Of a stretch of 64,000 nt of DNA, positions 50,026 through 60,432 are shown one piece after another. Origin of the DNA: Limnoperna fortunei (Eukaryota; Mollusca; Bivalvia; Mytilida; Modiolidae); assembly GCA_944474755.1 (NCBI GenBank), contig OX104123.1:65775898-65839897 (forward strand), given 5' to 3'. The notes under the pieces are model-generated. The model was given only the letters and a program-made list of their open reading frames with translations, did no database searches and was not told where the DNA came from. Position numbers and translations under genes: made by a program. The first letter of the stretch is position 1; each line of letters opens with the position of its first letter.

Positions 50026-50095
50026 GATTGATTGATTGATTGATTGATTGATGTTTAACGTCCAGCAAGCAATATTTCAGCTATATTCAGGACGT
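50026..50095 (-). other. LINE 3' terminus and tail
   Basis: Complement reads CACGTCCTGAATATAGCTGA, AATATTGCTTGCTGGACGTT, AAACATCAATC and then AATC repeats. Near-identical termini end the S2 retroposons, and a related one ends the S1 SINEs, so this is probably the site recognised by the LINE RT. Confidence 0.8.
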
Positions 50096-50235
50096 GAAAA
50101 CCATAATTTTTAAATTAGTAGAACGTCATGCCTCCTTATACTAAAACGTGATCTCATACAATAATGAGAATATACACAGATAAAAATGGTAGTTAAAACA
50201 ATAAAAAATATGAAGTATCACAATTAATAGTGGAA

Positions 50236-53200
50236 TTAAATTTTATTAAATAAATTAATTTCCTTTAAGAACTTTAAAATTGTGTCGCCTGCGACAGTTT
50301 TAAATAAATTGAAATACGTATCTGCACTATAGAAACGTTCCCGAATGTGTGCCACGTCCACACAGTCCATCAAGACATGCTTAACGGTGTATGGGCTGTT
50401 GCATGGCACACATTCGGGTCGTGGCTCATTGTTTAAAATATAATTATGTGTCGTCCTGGTATGACCAAGACGACATCTTGTTAAAACAACTTGGTCTCTT
50501 CGACCTCTAAAACATTTAAAATTATTTGTGTGCAGTAGTGGCTGGATCTCATGAAGTTTATTATGAACTTGGAGATCCCAACCACTCTGCCACAAATTAG
50601 AAATATATTTAAAAATTAACGGTTTAAAATCGGTAAAAGGAATACTGCAGTTAATGATGGTATCCTTTAGTGCATTTTTAGCCTCCTGATCCACGACTGT
50701 GTTTCCACGGATTCCGACATGACTGGGAATCCAGAAGAAAATAATTTCTTTTCCCAAAGCAACAAGTGATTTGTAGATTTGAATAATTTTTAAAATGTAA
50801 GGATTTTTAATTTTGAAATTTTCAATAGCCAGTAGACAAGACAGGGAATCGGAGCAGACAATAAATTTGCATTCGTCTGACGAAGCAACTATTTTCATCG
50901 CAAGAAGAATAGCTTGCGCCTCTGCTGTAAATACAGATGAGGCAGACGGAAGGCGGCGCGTTTCAACACGCTCTCCGAAGACAGCGGCCGAGGCGACTTT
51001 ATCACCGTCTTTTGACCCATCTGTGTAAATAGTACCATAGTCAGGGTAATAAGATTTAATTTCTGCATAATGTTGTTGTATTAATAAATGGTTTGTGTCG
51101 GATTTTTTATGTTTTCTTAGATCATAAATAAATATCGGTTTGGGGTTTAACCACGGAGGATTATGCGGAATTTCGATTGCAGCAATTTCATCTAAATTTA
51201 TACCGGAATTTTCCAAATGAGATTTAATTCGGAGGCCAAAAGGTTGAATTTTGTTTGGATGTTTTTCGAAAATGTTTTGATAAAGAGGTTTGAAAACACA
51301 GTCGTGGGCGGGGTTGCCAGGATATGCCTTTAATTTGGTTGCATATTGCAAAGCGAGCTTTATTCTTCTTTGATACAAAGAAGGCTCGCCTGCTTCTACA
51401 TATAAACTTTCAACAGGTGTGGTTCTGAAAGCTCCAAGGCATAGTCGCAATCCTTGATGGTGTATAGTATCAAGGATTTTGACATATGACTTGCGAGCAG
51501 AACCATAAATAAAACAACCATAATCCGATTTAGATCGAACCAGCGATCTATATAGATTAGTAAAACGTCGCACTCAGCACCCCAGTCGGTGTTGGCTACA
51601 ACTTTTAAAATATCTAATGCCTTTAGGCATTTATTTTTTAACATTTTGATATGGGGTAGAAAGGTTAGCCTTGAATCAAATATGAGACCAAGAAAAGTAG
51701 TTTCTTTAACAATTTTTATAGGATTATTATGTAATTTTAATTCGGGATCAGGATGCATCTTTCTCTTATTACAAAAATGCATCCCAACGGTTTTTGCTGT
51801 AGAGAATTTAAAACCATTCTCCATTGCCCATTTCTCTATTCTATTTAAACATAACTGCAGTTGACGTTCAATATTATTCATGTGTTTTCCTCGGTAACAT
51901 ATGAGGAAGTCGTCAACATATAGAGAACCATCAATATTATCTTTTAAAACTTGAGCAAGGCTATTAATTTTGATACTAAATAAAGTGACAGAAAGGATGC
52001 CTCCCTGAGGAACACCCATTTCCTGTTCAAAAGGGTCAGATAAAGTAGAATTGACCCTAACTTTAAATTCTCTGTCAGATAAAAAGTTTGCAATAAAGGT
52101 AGGAAGTCTACCTTTCAATCCCATATCAAAAAGATCTTTTAAAATACCATATTTCCATGTTGTGTCATACGCTTTTTCTAAATCGAAAAAGATAGACACA
52201 ACATGCTCATTTTTTGCAAAGGCGTTTCGAATATACGTTTCGAAACGTACAAGATGATCTAGGGTACTTCGCCCTTGTCTGAAACCACATTGAATATGAG
52301 AAAGTAGATTGTTGGATTCTAAAAACCAGACAAGGCGATCATTGATCATCCTTTCCATGGTTTTACAAAGACAGCTTGTGAGGGCTATAGGCCGATAGTT
52401 TGACGCTTCAGAGTGGTCTTTTCCTGGTTTTGGAACAGGCACAACAGTGGCCATTTTCCAAATAGATGGTAAGTCACCAGTTTCCCAAATGGTGTTAAGA
52501 AGATTCAAAAGGCATTGGAGAGAAGGCTGTGGTAGATGTTTGAGAAGTTGATAATGGATGTCATCTGGGCCACATGCTGTATCGTGAGATTTGTTCAAAG
52601 AGGTTTTTAGCTCTTCCAAAGAAAACGGTGTATTGTAATCTTCTAGATTTTTTGACTGGAAATTAAGTTTTGATTTTTCTTTTTGAGTTTTGATACGCTG
52701 AAAATCGGGATGATAATTTTCAGCGGACGAGTGTTTTGCAAATGTTTCGGCCAATTTGTTAGATATTTCCGACTCTGATGTTAACAAGTCTTGTCCATCC
52801 TTTAAATGATGGACATTTGCTTTACTGTTTTTACCTTTAATTTTACGAATCATATTCCAAATTTTATTCATGGGGGTATGGTTATTCAGTTTAGAAACAA
52901 AGTTACGCCAAGAAGTGCGTCGTCTTTGTTTCGTTACCCTGCGAGCTTTCGCTCGAAAAATTCGGAAATGGTTAAGATTATTTTGAGTTGGGTGTTTATT
53001 AAAGAGTCGTTCGGCTTTTTTCCGGTCTTTAATAGCGTCCTCACAGCTGTCATCGAACCATGGTTTACTAGGATGTTTTGGATTTGTCGAGGTCTTAGGA
53101 ATTGTTTCATCAGCAATTGAAATAAGTGTTTCATTGAATTTTAAAATTGGATCAGAAATAGCTTCAAAAGCATCCGAGTTAAGTCGCTCTATACAGAGTT

Positions 53201-53918
53201 GTTTGAATAGAGGCCAATTGGCCTTGCCAAATTTATACCTAGCGACTCGTTCTGTGTTTGACGAGTGTAAAGATTGCAAGATAATGGGAAAGTGATCACT
53301 GCCACAGAGATCGTCATGGACTTTCCATGAGAAATCGGGCAACAGAGACGGATCTGCTATTGTTAGATCAATAGCCGAATATGATCCATTCCCAGGATGT
53401 AAATATGTATTAGTTCCATCATTAAAAATGCACAGATCTTCCTGATTCATTAAGCTTTCAATAATTTTACCTTTATCGTTTATTGTGTTACTGCCCCATA
53501 AAGGGTTATGCCCGTTGTTGAAGTCCCCAAGTAATATGTAAGGGGCTGGAAGCTGATCAGTAAGATGTTTCAACTGATTTAAATTTAATGAAGAATTTGG
53601 AGGGATATACACAGAGCATAAAGTAATTGTTTTGTCTAAAGAAATTCTAACAGCAACCGCCTGAAGATCAGTGTTGAGATCTACAGGGCTATGTAGAACT
53701 TGGTCTTTTACAAGAATGGTAGAGCCGCCAGCAGCTCTATCATTCTCGTCTACATATGTGCTGTATATAGAGTAGTTTTTTAAGGATATGTTATCACTTC
53801 GTTTTAAGTGGGATTCTTGAAGGCAAAATGCAACAGGAAGAAAGGCTTGAACTAATAAAGTAATTTCAAGAAAATTAATCTTAAGACCTCGACAATTCCA
53901 TTGTATTATTGTACCCAT
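50236..53918 (-). pseudogene. LINE ORF2: endonuclease, reverse transcriptase, RNase H
   Basis: The first frame (51396-53918) starts MGTIIQWNCRGL. The apurinic-type endonuclease covers about residues 1-215: Glu35 (LQESH), GDFN at 131-134, SDHFP at 207-211. The RT has motif A FFDLEKAYD (577-585), motif B GVPQGG (635-640) and motif C YVDD (667-670). A single frameshift near 51570-51580 moves reading to the second frame (50236-51573), which holds RNase H: TDGS, then AEAQ Glu, SDS and HVGIRGNTVVDQEAK, so all four catalytic acids are present. A C-terminal CVPC...HVLMDC zinc motif follows. Nicks target DNA and copies the element's RNA onto it. Only the frameshift prevents a full protein; it may be a real mutation or a sequence error. 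Confidence 0.9.
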
Positions 53919-55450
53919 TATGGTCTGCGAATAGGGGAATAGTTGACAGTTTTTTTGGGGCTATTCCGCCGGTTTCTGCTGGGGGATCTACTTTTAGATC
54001 CAGTATCTGGGGGTAGTGTATCCATGGGATCGCCCCAGATAGTAGTGTCTAGATGATCTAGACTTCCAAACCTGTTGTGGACCTTTATCGGATCCCTCAG
54101 CAGTTTTGTAGTACGATCTCCTTTCTGATTTGAGTTTTTATTAGAGTTAGAAGAATTTAAATTGGAGTTGACATTTTTTGAATTTTTTTTTGGCTACTTG
54201 AAGAATTGGTTGAGGATTGAGAGGGTACTGAAGACGTAGCAGTTTGAGAGGGTGCTGAAGACGCAGGAGTTTGTGAAGATGAAGATTTTCGTGAAGATGT
54301 AATTATTTTGTCTGTTGTTGTAACTGCTAATTTTGAAGGTTCCTGTTTGTCAATAGGCCAGGTGATGATTGTCTGCGTTTCAACTGAAGTGAGAACGCGT
54401 TTGGCAACACTGGCGTATGACGTTGATGCAGGAGACGAGGGATTATTCGTTGTATTATACAGACGACGAGCCTCAGGGTAAGAGATGTTTTTTTCAGTTT
54501 TAATTTTTTGAATTTCTTTTTCCTTTTTAAAATGCTGACAGTCCTTAGATGAGGACATGTGGGCTTCACCACAATTAGCACACTTTGGAGTTTTAGTGCA
54601 GGTGAAGCCCTCATGTCCTTTCTCTGCACACTTGAAACAAATCTGGTGACCTCTGCACTGTCCTTTTCCGTGGCCGAACTTTTGACACTTAAAGCAGCGC
54701 ACAGGGTTGGAGATGTATGCGCTGACTTTAGCTTTGTACAGACCAATCTTGATGGATTCGGGGACAGTAGATGTTTTGAAATTTAACAGAACTGTCTGTT
54801 AGCAATAAATCTTTTAACTTTTGTAACACCCTGAGGCTATAGTTCTGAACAGATTTCATCGTCCGATAATTCCGAGAGATCTTCGCCTCGGTAACGAATA
54901 ATCCCTTGACTCGAGTTTAGAGTTCTGTGGGGAGAGCTAGATATTTCTAAGTCAACAATTTTTGAAAGTTTTAGTAAATTTGTAGACTGGTGTTTTCTAT
55001 TACATTCAATAAGGAGGGAACCGGATTTCATTTTTGTGACGTTTTTAACGTCTCCTGCACACCCTTTAATAGCTTTTTCAATGATGAAAGGAGATACTTT
55101 TGCCAAAGGTTTAGTTGGGTCTTTGCTAGATAAAACAATAAATTTAGACCAATTTTCTTCAACAACCAATTCTTCAAGAGGAAAGTCATTTTTTCTTTTT
55201 TTTTTGTATCATTTTTTATTTGAATTTCTGAAGCCATGATGAAAGAATATGGTTCACCACCCTTGTCACTCACCCGCCACGGAGTGCCAACAGGGGCGAT
55301 GCTTGGTGTCTGCGGATCACCAGCAGAAAGCATCAGGTGTTCCAAGGGTGGTATACTCAAACAGACGAATTTCTTAATGAACGCATGCCTCGTGCCCGGG
55401 GTTACCTGGCGATACAACCGTTCGAAACTCGGTCTACTTGATTGACCCAT
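53918..55450 (-). pseudogene. LINE ORF1 (gag-like nucleic-acid-binding protein)
   Basis: Start could be 55450 (MGQSSRPSFERLYRQ) or the downstream 55236 (MASEIQIKND). The middle part (54837-55169) encodes WSKFIVLSSKDPTKPLAKV and ends at a TAG. The 54157-54702 frame has three zinc knuckles: CFKCQKFGHGKGQC, CFKCAEKGHEGFTC and CANCGEAHMSSSKDC, then a Ser/Thr-rich tail. The last part reads to RNSPKKTVNYSPIRRP and stops with TAA at 53920-53918, overlapping the ORF2 ATG as TAATG. Breaks: a frameshift near 55185 at an A-run (coding sense), a nonsense codon and deletion near 54785-54840, and a frameshift near 54180 at another A-run. Confidence 0.85.
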
Positions 55451-55454
55451 GAGC

Positions 55455-56118
55455 CACCGCCTTCTTAACAGCCTGTTACTGAACAATTTTGTTTGTAAGA
55501 TTTACAAGACAGAATCAAGTAATACGAAAGATGAAGTCAAGCTTGTTAAGGGCTCGGCGTGACCAGCCGATTGACCGAACCGGGTCCATCCGGCCTCCCG
55601 TCTAGTTGAAGTCAAGGCCAAAGTGGTGTATTGAAAATCGAAACCCGCTGACCCGCACTAATGGATGCAGCAGAGAGTGATCTCTCAACCACCAGGATCC
55701 CTTCCTCCACCGACACGGGTTGCAACACACGGCAAACATGTCGCCTCTATAAAGCTGAGGAAGCTTTGCCCTTCAGCCACCGCCTTCTTTGTAAATCCTT
55801 AAAGGAAGCTGTCTATCAACTGGTTAATACATTTCATGGAATAGTTTGAAAAGAAATAAATGTAATAGAAAAGCTAAAATGAGAAGGATTCACAAAGGGC
55901 AAGACATGACATGCCGATTCATCGAAGTCAGGGCTAACTCGATTTCCCGTCTAGAAAAAGTAAGGGTGCAGTAGGTTATCGGGACCGTTTACCCGGCCTA
56001 CTGAAATCCCGTCCTGTAATCGACACGGGTCGCAACACACGGCAAGTGTTGCCTCTGTTAGCAGACTCTTACTGCAGGCTGAGGAAGCCGTGGGCCTATT
56101 CTCCTGTGCCCCGGGTCC
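55455..56118 (-). repeat. two diverged ~330-bp repeats in LINE 5' UTR
   Basis: Plus-strand landmarks pair up: GCCACCGCCTTCTT at 55453 and 55780; GCCGATTGACCGAA (55568) with GCCGATTCATCGAA (55913); CCCGTCTAG at 55598 and 55944; CGACACGGGT(T/C)GCAACACACGGCAA at about 55718 and 56020; GCTGAGGAAGC near 55755 and 56080. They are GC-rich compared with surroundings and lie where an internal promoter is expected. Confidence 0.6.
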
Positions 56119-56129
56119 CACACGGGGAT

Positions 56130-57110
56130 CAACCACATAGAAGGATGGCACAGCGACCTGAAGAAACTACTACATCACGCGCACCCAAATGTCTTAAAAC
56201 GGATAGAATTTTTTCGACACTCTATACGACCATACCTCATATGCAGCTTAAAACCAGGATTCAAGATCTTATAAACGCTGCTTTTTCAAGAAATACGGAA
56301 AGAGACGATATAAATACCTGGTAATTAGTCACGACAGAACTTACTTTGTCATCAAGGACTCTAAATCTAACACTAAATACACTAAACTGAAGCTCAAATC
56401 CGTCTTATGTTAGATTTTCTGGTTGACAACATATTCGTCATGTTTGGAGGACTGTTGGTATTCTAATGGGTACTAATTGCGATCCGTTCCTCGCCGACCT
56501 GATTTTGTACTCCTATGAGGCTAAGTTCCTAGAAGGCCTACTGACGAAGAAAGAAAAGACACTGACCCATACCTTTAATTTAACATTCCGCTATATTGAT
56601 GATTTTTTGTCACTCAATGCTAAAGTGTTTGACTATTTAAATTCAATTTACCTTAGCGAGCTTGAAATCAAAGACACCACCAATACACTAAGGTCAGCCT
56701 CTTACTTAGACCTACTTCTAGAAAGAGACTCAGGAAACTAAAAACTAGACTCTACGACAAACGTGATGACATCAACTTTCCAAGAGTCAACTTCCCGTTC
56801 ATCGACAGCAACTTTCCAGCAGTTCCCAGCGTATGGTGTGTACATTTCACAACTTATACATTATTCTAGATCCTGCGATCGGTATTCCGATTTTCTAAAC
56901 CGATCACAGCGGTTGACTACTAAACTACTCAAACCTAGGTTGATATCTCCAGAAGTTCTATGGTCGTCACCATGACTTAATTGATCGTTATGGGAAATCC
57001 TTGTCTCAAATACGATCAGACATTTTCGCTGCGTCACAGGTAGTGTTCCTATTCCTGAATTTGTATTTTTCCTAGACATGACAATGAGTAACTCGACGGG
57101 TGTCTAATTA
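56130..57110 (+). pseudogene. Penelope-like reverse transcriptase remnant
   Basis: Reading across frames: DLKKLLHHAHPNVLK, then FSTLYTTIPHMQLKTRIQDL (ends by 56320), then YLVISHDRTYFVIKDSKSN, then MGTNCDPFLADLILYSYEAK and FRYIDDFLSLN (56466-56741; YIDD is the catalytic motif), then SASYLDLLLERD and AYGVYISQLIHYSRSC (56763-56975). At least four frame changes or stops, so it is dead. The family assignment is from remembered signatures and could be a related telomerase-like RT group. No GIY-YIG nuclease domain is visible. Its 5' part abuts the LINE insertion. Confidence 0.65.
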
Positions 57111-57489
57111 GAAGCAGGCATTGCTTACTCGTCTGGAGCATCTGAGTGCACCCATGGTTTTTATAGGGTTCCAGTTGCTCTCTGTTTCTTTTTTTTCGTG
57201 TTTTTGGTTTGTGTATTGCGTTTGTCAATATCCGGATTTGAAACTGTCCCTTGACTTTTGGCTCTTGTTGTGTTCGGTCTGTTTACTGTGCTAATTTTCG
57301 TATAACTTAATTTCATTTAATAAATTATTATATGATATAATTTGTAATAATTAGACTTGTCCATTGTTGCAGATGAGGCCAAGCTGACAAGCTAGGCATG
57401 TTTGAGATCTGTTAAGCATTGAACAGTGTTCACAGTAAGCTAATTATGTTAGAAATACCCATGTCTTTGCTAGTACAATCACAGTTTAT

Positions 57490-58740
57490 CATGGCTAATG
57501 CCCAGTTAGATGCAACAACAAGGCAACCAGAACTTGATACTTGTTTTCAAGTTTTTAATTAAGACAAGACGAGGAGAGAGATGTTACTGGCAGTCTTGCA
57601 ACCGTAACTGTCCAGGAAATATAAACACCCGTAATGTTCCAACAAAAATAGGTGGGAACCACATTTACCCACAAGACAGAATACACCTCAAAGTTAATGA
57701 TGGTATTTAGTCCATGAAAGCCAGAGACAGAAAAGAACTTACTCCTATCCCAACAATTTACGAAGAAGAATTGGTCGCACTTCCTTACAGAATGGAATGA
57801 TGAAAAGCAGCAACTTGGTGAAATAATACCAACATTCTACTCGTGCAAAGACCAGCTGTACAACGAAAGACATAAGACAATACCAATATCCAAAGAAGAA
57901 ATCTTGATAAACGGTGAATGGGCAGAAACAACTACCGGCCAACCATGCCTACTAGCAGACAATACCAATGAACACGTGCTGGTCTCCAGTACCCAAGAAA
58001 TCCTGACACATCTTACAGCAGCAGACACTATCTACTGTGGAACATTCTATGCAAGTCCCGCACTATTTTTCCAGGTGTACACATTCCATGCTATGATTGA
58101 CGGAACCATGTTTCCACTGGTTTACAGTCTCCTACCTGGAAAGGATTAACATGTATATACCAGACTTCTAACTGTACTAAAATAAATTTGCCAGAGAGAC
58201 AACATTTAACTTCAAGCAACTACTGTGTTTCATGACTATAAGGTTGCTGCTAGAAACGCAGTTGCTGAAATATTTATACCTGTCATCAACATCAAAGGTT
58301 GCTTTTTTCATTATACGCAGTGTATTTGGAGAAACACACAGAAGCATGGTTTACACAGCTGCCGTTCTACCACTACTGAGACCAAACAGAGTTGAGGATG
58401 TATGGTTAAAATCGATGATGCTGATACCAACATTTCTACTCTTCCGTTCACCGATTATGTTACCAGCTAGCGAGTGGAGACCAACTGAAATCTCTGGAAC
58501 CACTATGCCACAGAAGGTCCCAGGACTACAAATAATCTTGAGTGGCATGGCAAACTGAAAAAAATTGATCAAGTCTCCACATCCAAATATTTTCAGTATG
58601 ATCAAGCTGCTAAAGCAGGAAGAAGCTGTCCATGCGTGTACATTAATGCAATACAGGGATGGTGGAAAACGTGTTCTAAAGAAGAGAAAAGACATAGAGC
58701 TAAAAACAGACTTGCTACTGTAAGACACGTTTACTAATTA
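57490..58740 (+). pseudogene. FLYWCH/MULE transposase remnant
   Basis: 57510-57710 encodes GERCYWQSCNRNCPGNINT and GGNHIYPQD, fitting a FLYWCH-type zinc finger. 57904-58149 encodes TIYCGTFYASPALFFQVYT and FPLVYSLLPGK, the start of the MULE transposase domain; the Asp expected before Gly-Thr-Phe is missing. Further frames give CFHDYKVAARNAVAEIF, KGCFFHYTQCIW and NRVEDVWLKSMM, then VHACTLMQYRDGGKRVLKK near the end. Multiple stops and shifts. Such transposases mobilise Mutator-like elements with about 9-bp target duplications. No TIRs were found around it. Confidence 0.7.
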
Positions 58741-59390
58741 ATTAGAAAACACCAGTACAGTATGATGATGCCGCATCACATCTACTGCATATTGATTTAC
58801 ATGTTATGACTTGACAATTCTGTGTACGTGTTGTGTGCTATTTATTTTATTTTGTTTAGTGCTAATGGAAATAAATATATGTTCTTTTCTTTTAGTTCTC
58901 ACACATTTTACATGTAATTTTGGCTAATAAAATAAATAAAATAAACTAGGATGTTTTTACAGTATACAGTAACATAATCCCTTGTTTATGTAAGTATTCT
59001 GGCTACTCCAACATGAATTTTAAACATTTTTCCTATAAAATTTAAAATGTTAAAGTAGCCAGAATAAACCTATTTTGCGAGGTTTGGGCACATTCCAAAC
59101 AAACTTAATTAAATGAAATTCATAATTGAATGAAAAAGGTCAATAATAGATTCAATAAACAATTTCGTTTATGTGTACAAACATATAATAAAGGACAGAT
59201 TCGTGTTACAGATTGTTACCCGAGGACATATATATACACTAGACACACGTGTTACTTACTGACTGTTACCCGAGGGTATAGATACATACAACGAATACTG
59301 TAACATGAATCAAGTGTTTTCCTTTGAAGAAAAAAAAACAAGAGAAGGAGAGTATATTCTCTAAATTAAAACACTTGCATAATTTTGCAT
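58741..59390. other. spacer with a hairpin
   Basis: ATTCTGGCTACTCCAACAT (58996-59014) is inverted as ATGTTAAAGTAGCCAGAAT (59047-59065). GTTACCCGAGG repeats at about 59217 and 59265. No gene. Confidence 0.5.
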
Positions 59391-59399
59391 TTTAATAGA

Positions 59400-59590
59400 G
59401 GATATGGAGTAGACTGTTTCGGTTTATTTGAGTAAAATATTGTTTTTGCTCAAAACTGTTAACATTGACTCAAAGTGAAACTATATATTTAATTTGCATC
59501 ATTAATAAGCAATACACTGATTTAATAAAGCTGTATTTCTTGGTCAAAAATAAAATTAAATGGAAACTTCAATTATGTGTCGAATATCCT
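59400..59590 (-). mobile_element. diverged copy of the 42427 MITE
   Basis: In complement: CATAATTGAAGTTTCCATTT, GACCAAGAAATACAGCTTTA, TTAATGATGCAAATTAAATA and GAGTCAATGTTAACAGTTTT match 42437-42575 closely. Ends are not preserved. Confidence 0.7.
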
Positions 59591-59765
59591 AATAACCTTC
59601 AATTTTTGGGATAATTTTAGATTTCCAAACATTCTTATGTTCGTCAAAACATTTAACATTTAATGAAACATTTAATGTCTAAACATATGTTGAATATTAT
59701 CTGTATGAGCCTCAAGAGTTTTGTGCTAAAATTCAATTATTAATAATCTGCCATCAAAAGATAAT

Positions 59766-60295
59766 AGCCCCGTGCGGGATCCGGGTGGCTAAAAGAATAG
59801 ACCGCAGTACGACAAGCTAGCTTGTCGTAAAAGGCGACTAAATAGCGCCCAGTACCCTGACCGGCGTGTCAGGTCGGTTTGCCTAAAGACCGACTGGGAT
59901 GTGTGCCCCAGGTGGTTGATTGATTGATTGATTGATTAATGGTGTTTAACGCCCGAGCAGCAATATTTCAGCTATATTCAGGCGACCCAGGTGGTTGAAT
60001 GGGGTACCCCTGGCAAGCTGGGGTTGTCGGGCCATAATACGGAAAACCTGACCGCAAACCATATTAGTGCACCGCTGCCGTAGTATTCGCTATGAGTAGG
60101 GATTTCGATCACGCTACAGGAGGCTAAATTGCCCGACCCTATCCATCCTCCCATTTGCCAGTGGCAATCTAAAATCCGTTACCCCTATTTTTCCTTGTGT
60201 CCCATCCCATTTTCATTCATCATCATTTCATGTTCATCGCCTGAATATAGCTGAAATATTGCTGCTCGGGCGTTACACCATTAATCAATCAATCA
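59766..60295 (+). mobile_element. S2 retroposon copy with nested tail insertion
   Basis: The longest copy. It begins CCCCGTGCGGGATCCGGGTG, contains a short hairpin CGACAAGCTAGCTTGTCG, then GTTGTCGGGCCATAATACGG, and ends GCCTGAATATAGCTGAAATA, TTGCTGCTCGGGCGTTACAC, ATCAATCAATC. An inverted tail-only element is inserted at about 59921-59981. Confidence 0.82.
59921..59981 (-). mobile_element. tail-only insertion with 13-bp target duplication
   Basis: About 60 bp consisting only of the (AATC)n tail and the LINE/SINE 3' terminus in minus orientation. CCCAGGTGGTTGA occurs on both sides, so it is an extremely 5'-truncated retrotransposition event. Confidence 0.8.
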
Positions 60296-60320
60296 AAAGA
60301 TAATAAACAACGGTTAGTTT

Positions 60321-60432
60321 AATGAAGTTCAATTACTCGCCCTGCAGATTAAAAACTTCGTACCAGCTGTGTACAAATCTATACTATATAAAGGTAATGG
60401 TCGGACACAACTACATACACATACAAAATACG
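60321..60432 (+). promoter_or_regulatory. TIMP proximal promoter (third copy)
   Basis: TTCAATTACTCGCCCTGCAG at 60328-60347 (cf. TTTAATTACTCAGCCTGCAG in the others) and the TATA-like CTATACTATATAAAGG at about 60380-60395, with the ATG about 40 bp later. Confidence 0.72.

Larger units (their letters stand above)
50026..56118 (-). mobile_element. I/Nimb-like LINE, nearly complete, with candidate target duplication
   Basis: On the minus strand the order is 5' UTR with two diverged ~330-bp repeats (about 56118-55455), ORF1 with three zinc knuckles, ORF2 with endonuclease, RT and RNase H, a short 3' UTR and an (AATC)n tail (50026-50046). The 11-bp word CAACCACATAG lies directly outside the tail (50015-50025) and again at about 56119-56129, a candidate target-site duplication that sets the 5' end. 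An RNase H after the RT and three CCHC knuckles in ORF1 point to the I superfamily (I/Nimb). Replication is by target-primed reverse transcription. ORF1 is broken several times; ORF2 only once. Confidence 0.85.

Noticed and set aside
50813..53120. Plus-strand frames within the LINE (for example 52806-53120)
   Set aside because: Antisense shadows of ORF2, which carries all the catalytic motifs on the minus strand.
55236..55445. 69-codon plus-strand frame opposite LINE ORF1
   Set aside because: Antisense to the ORF1 start; no motif.
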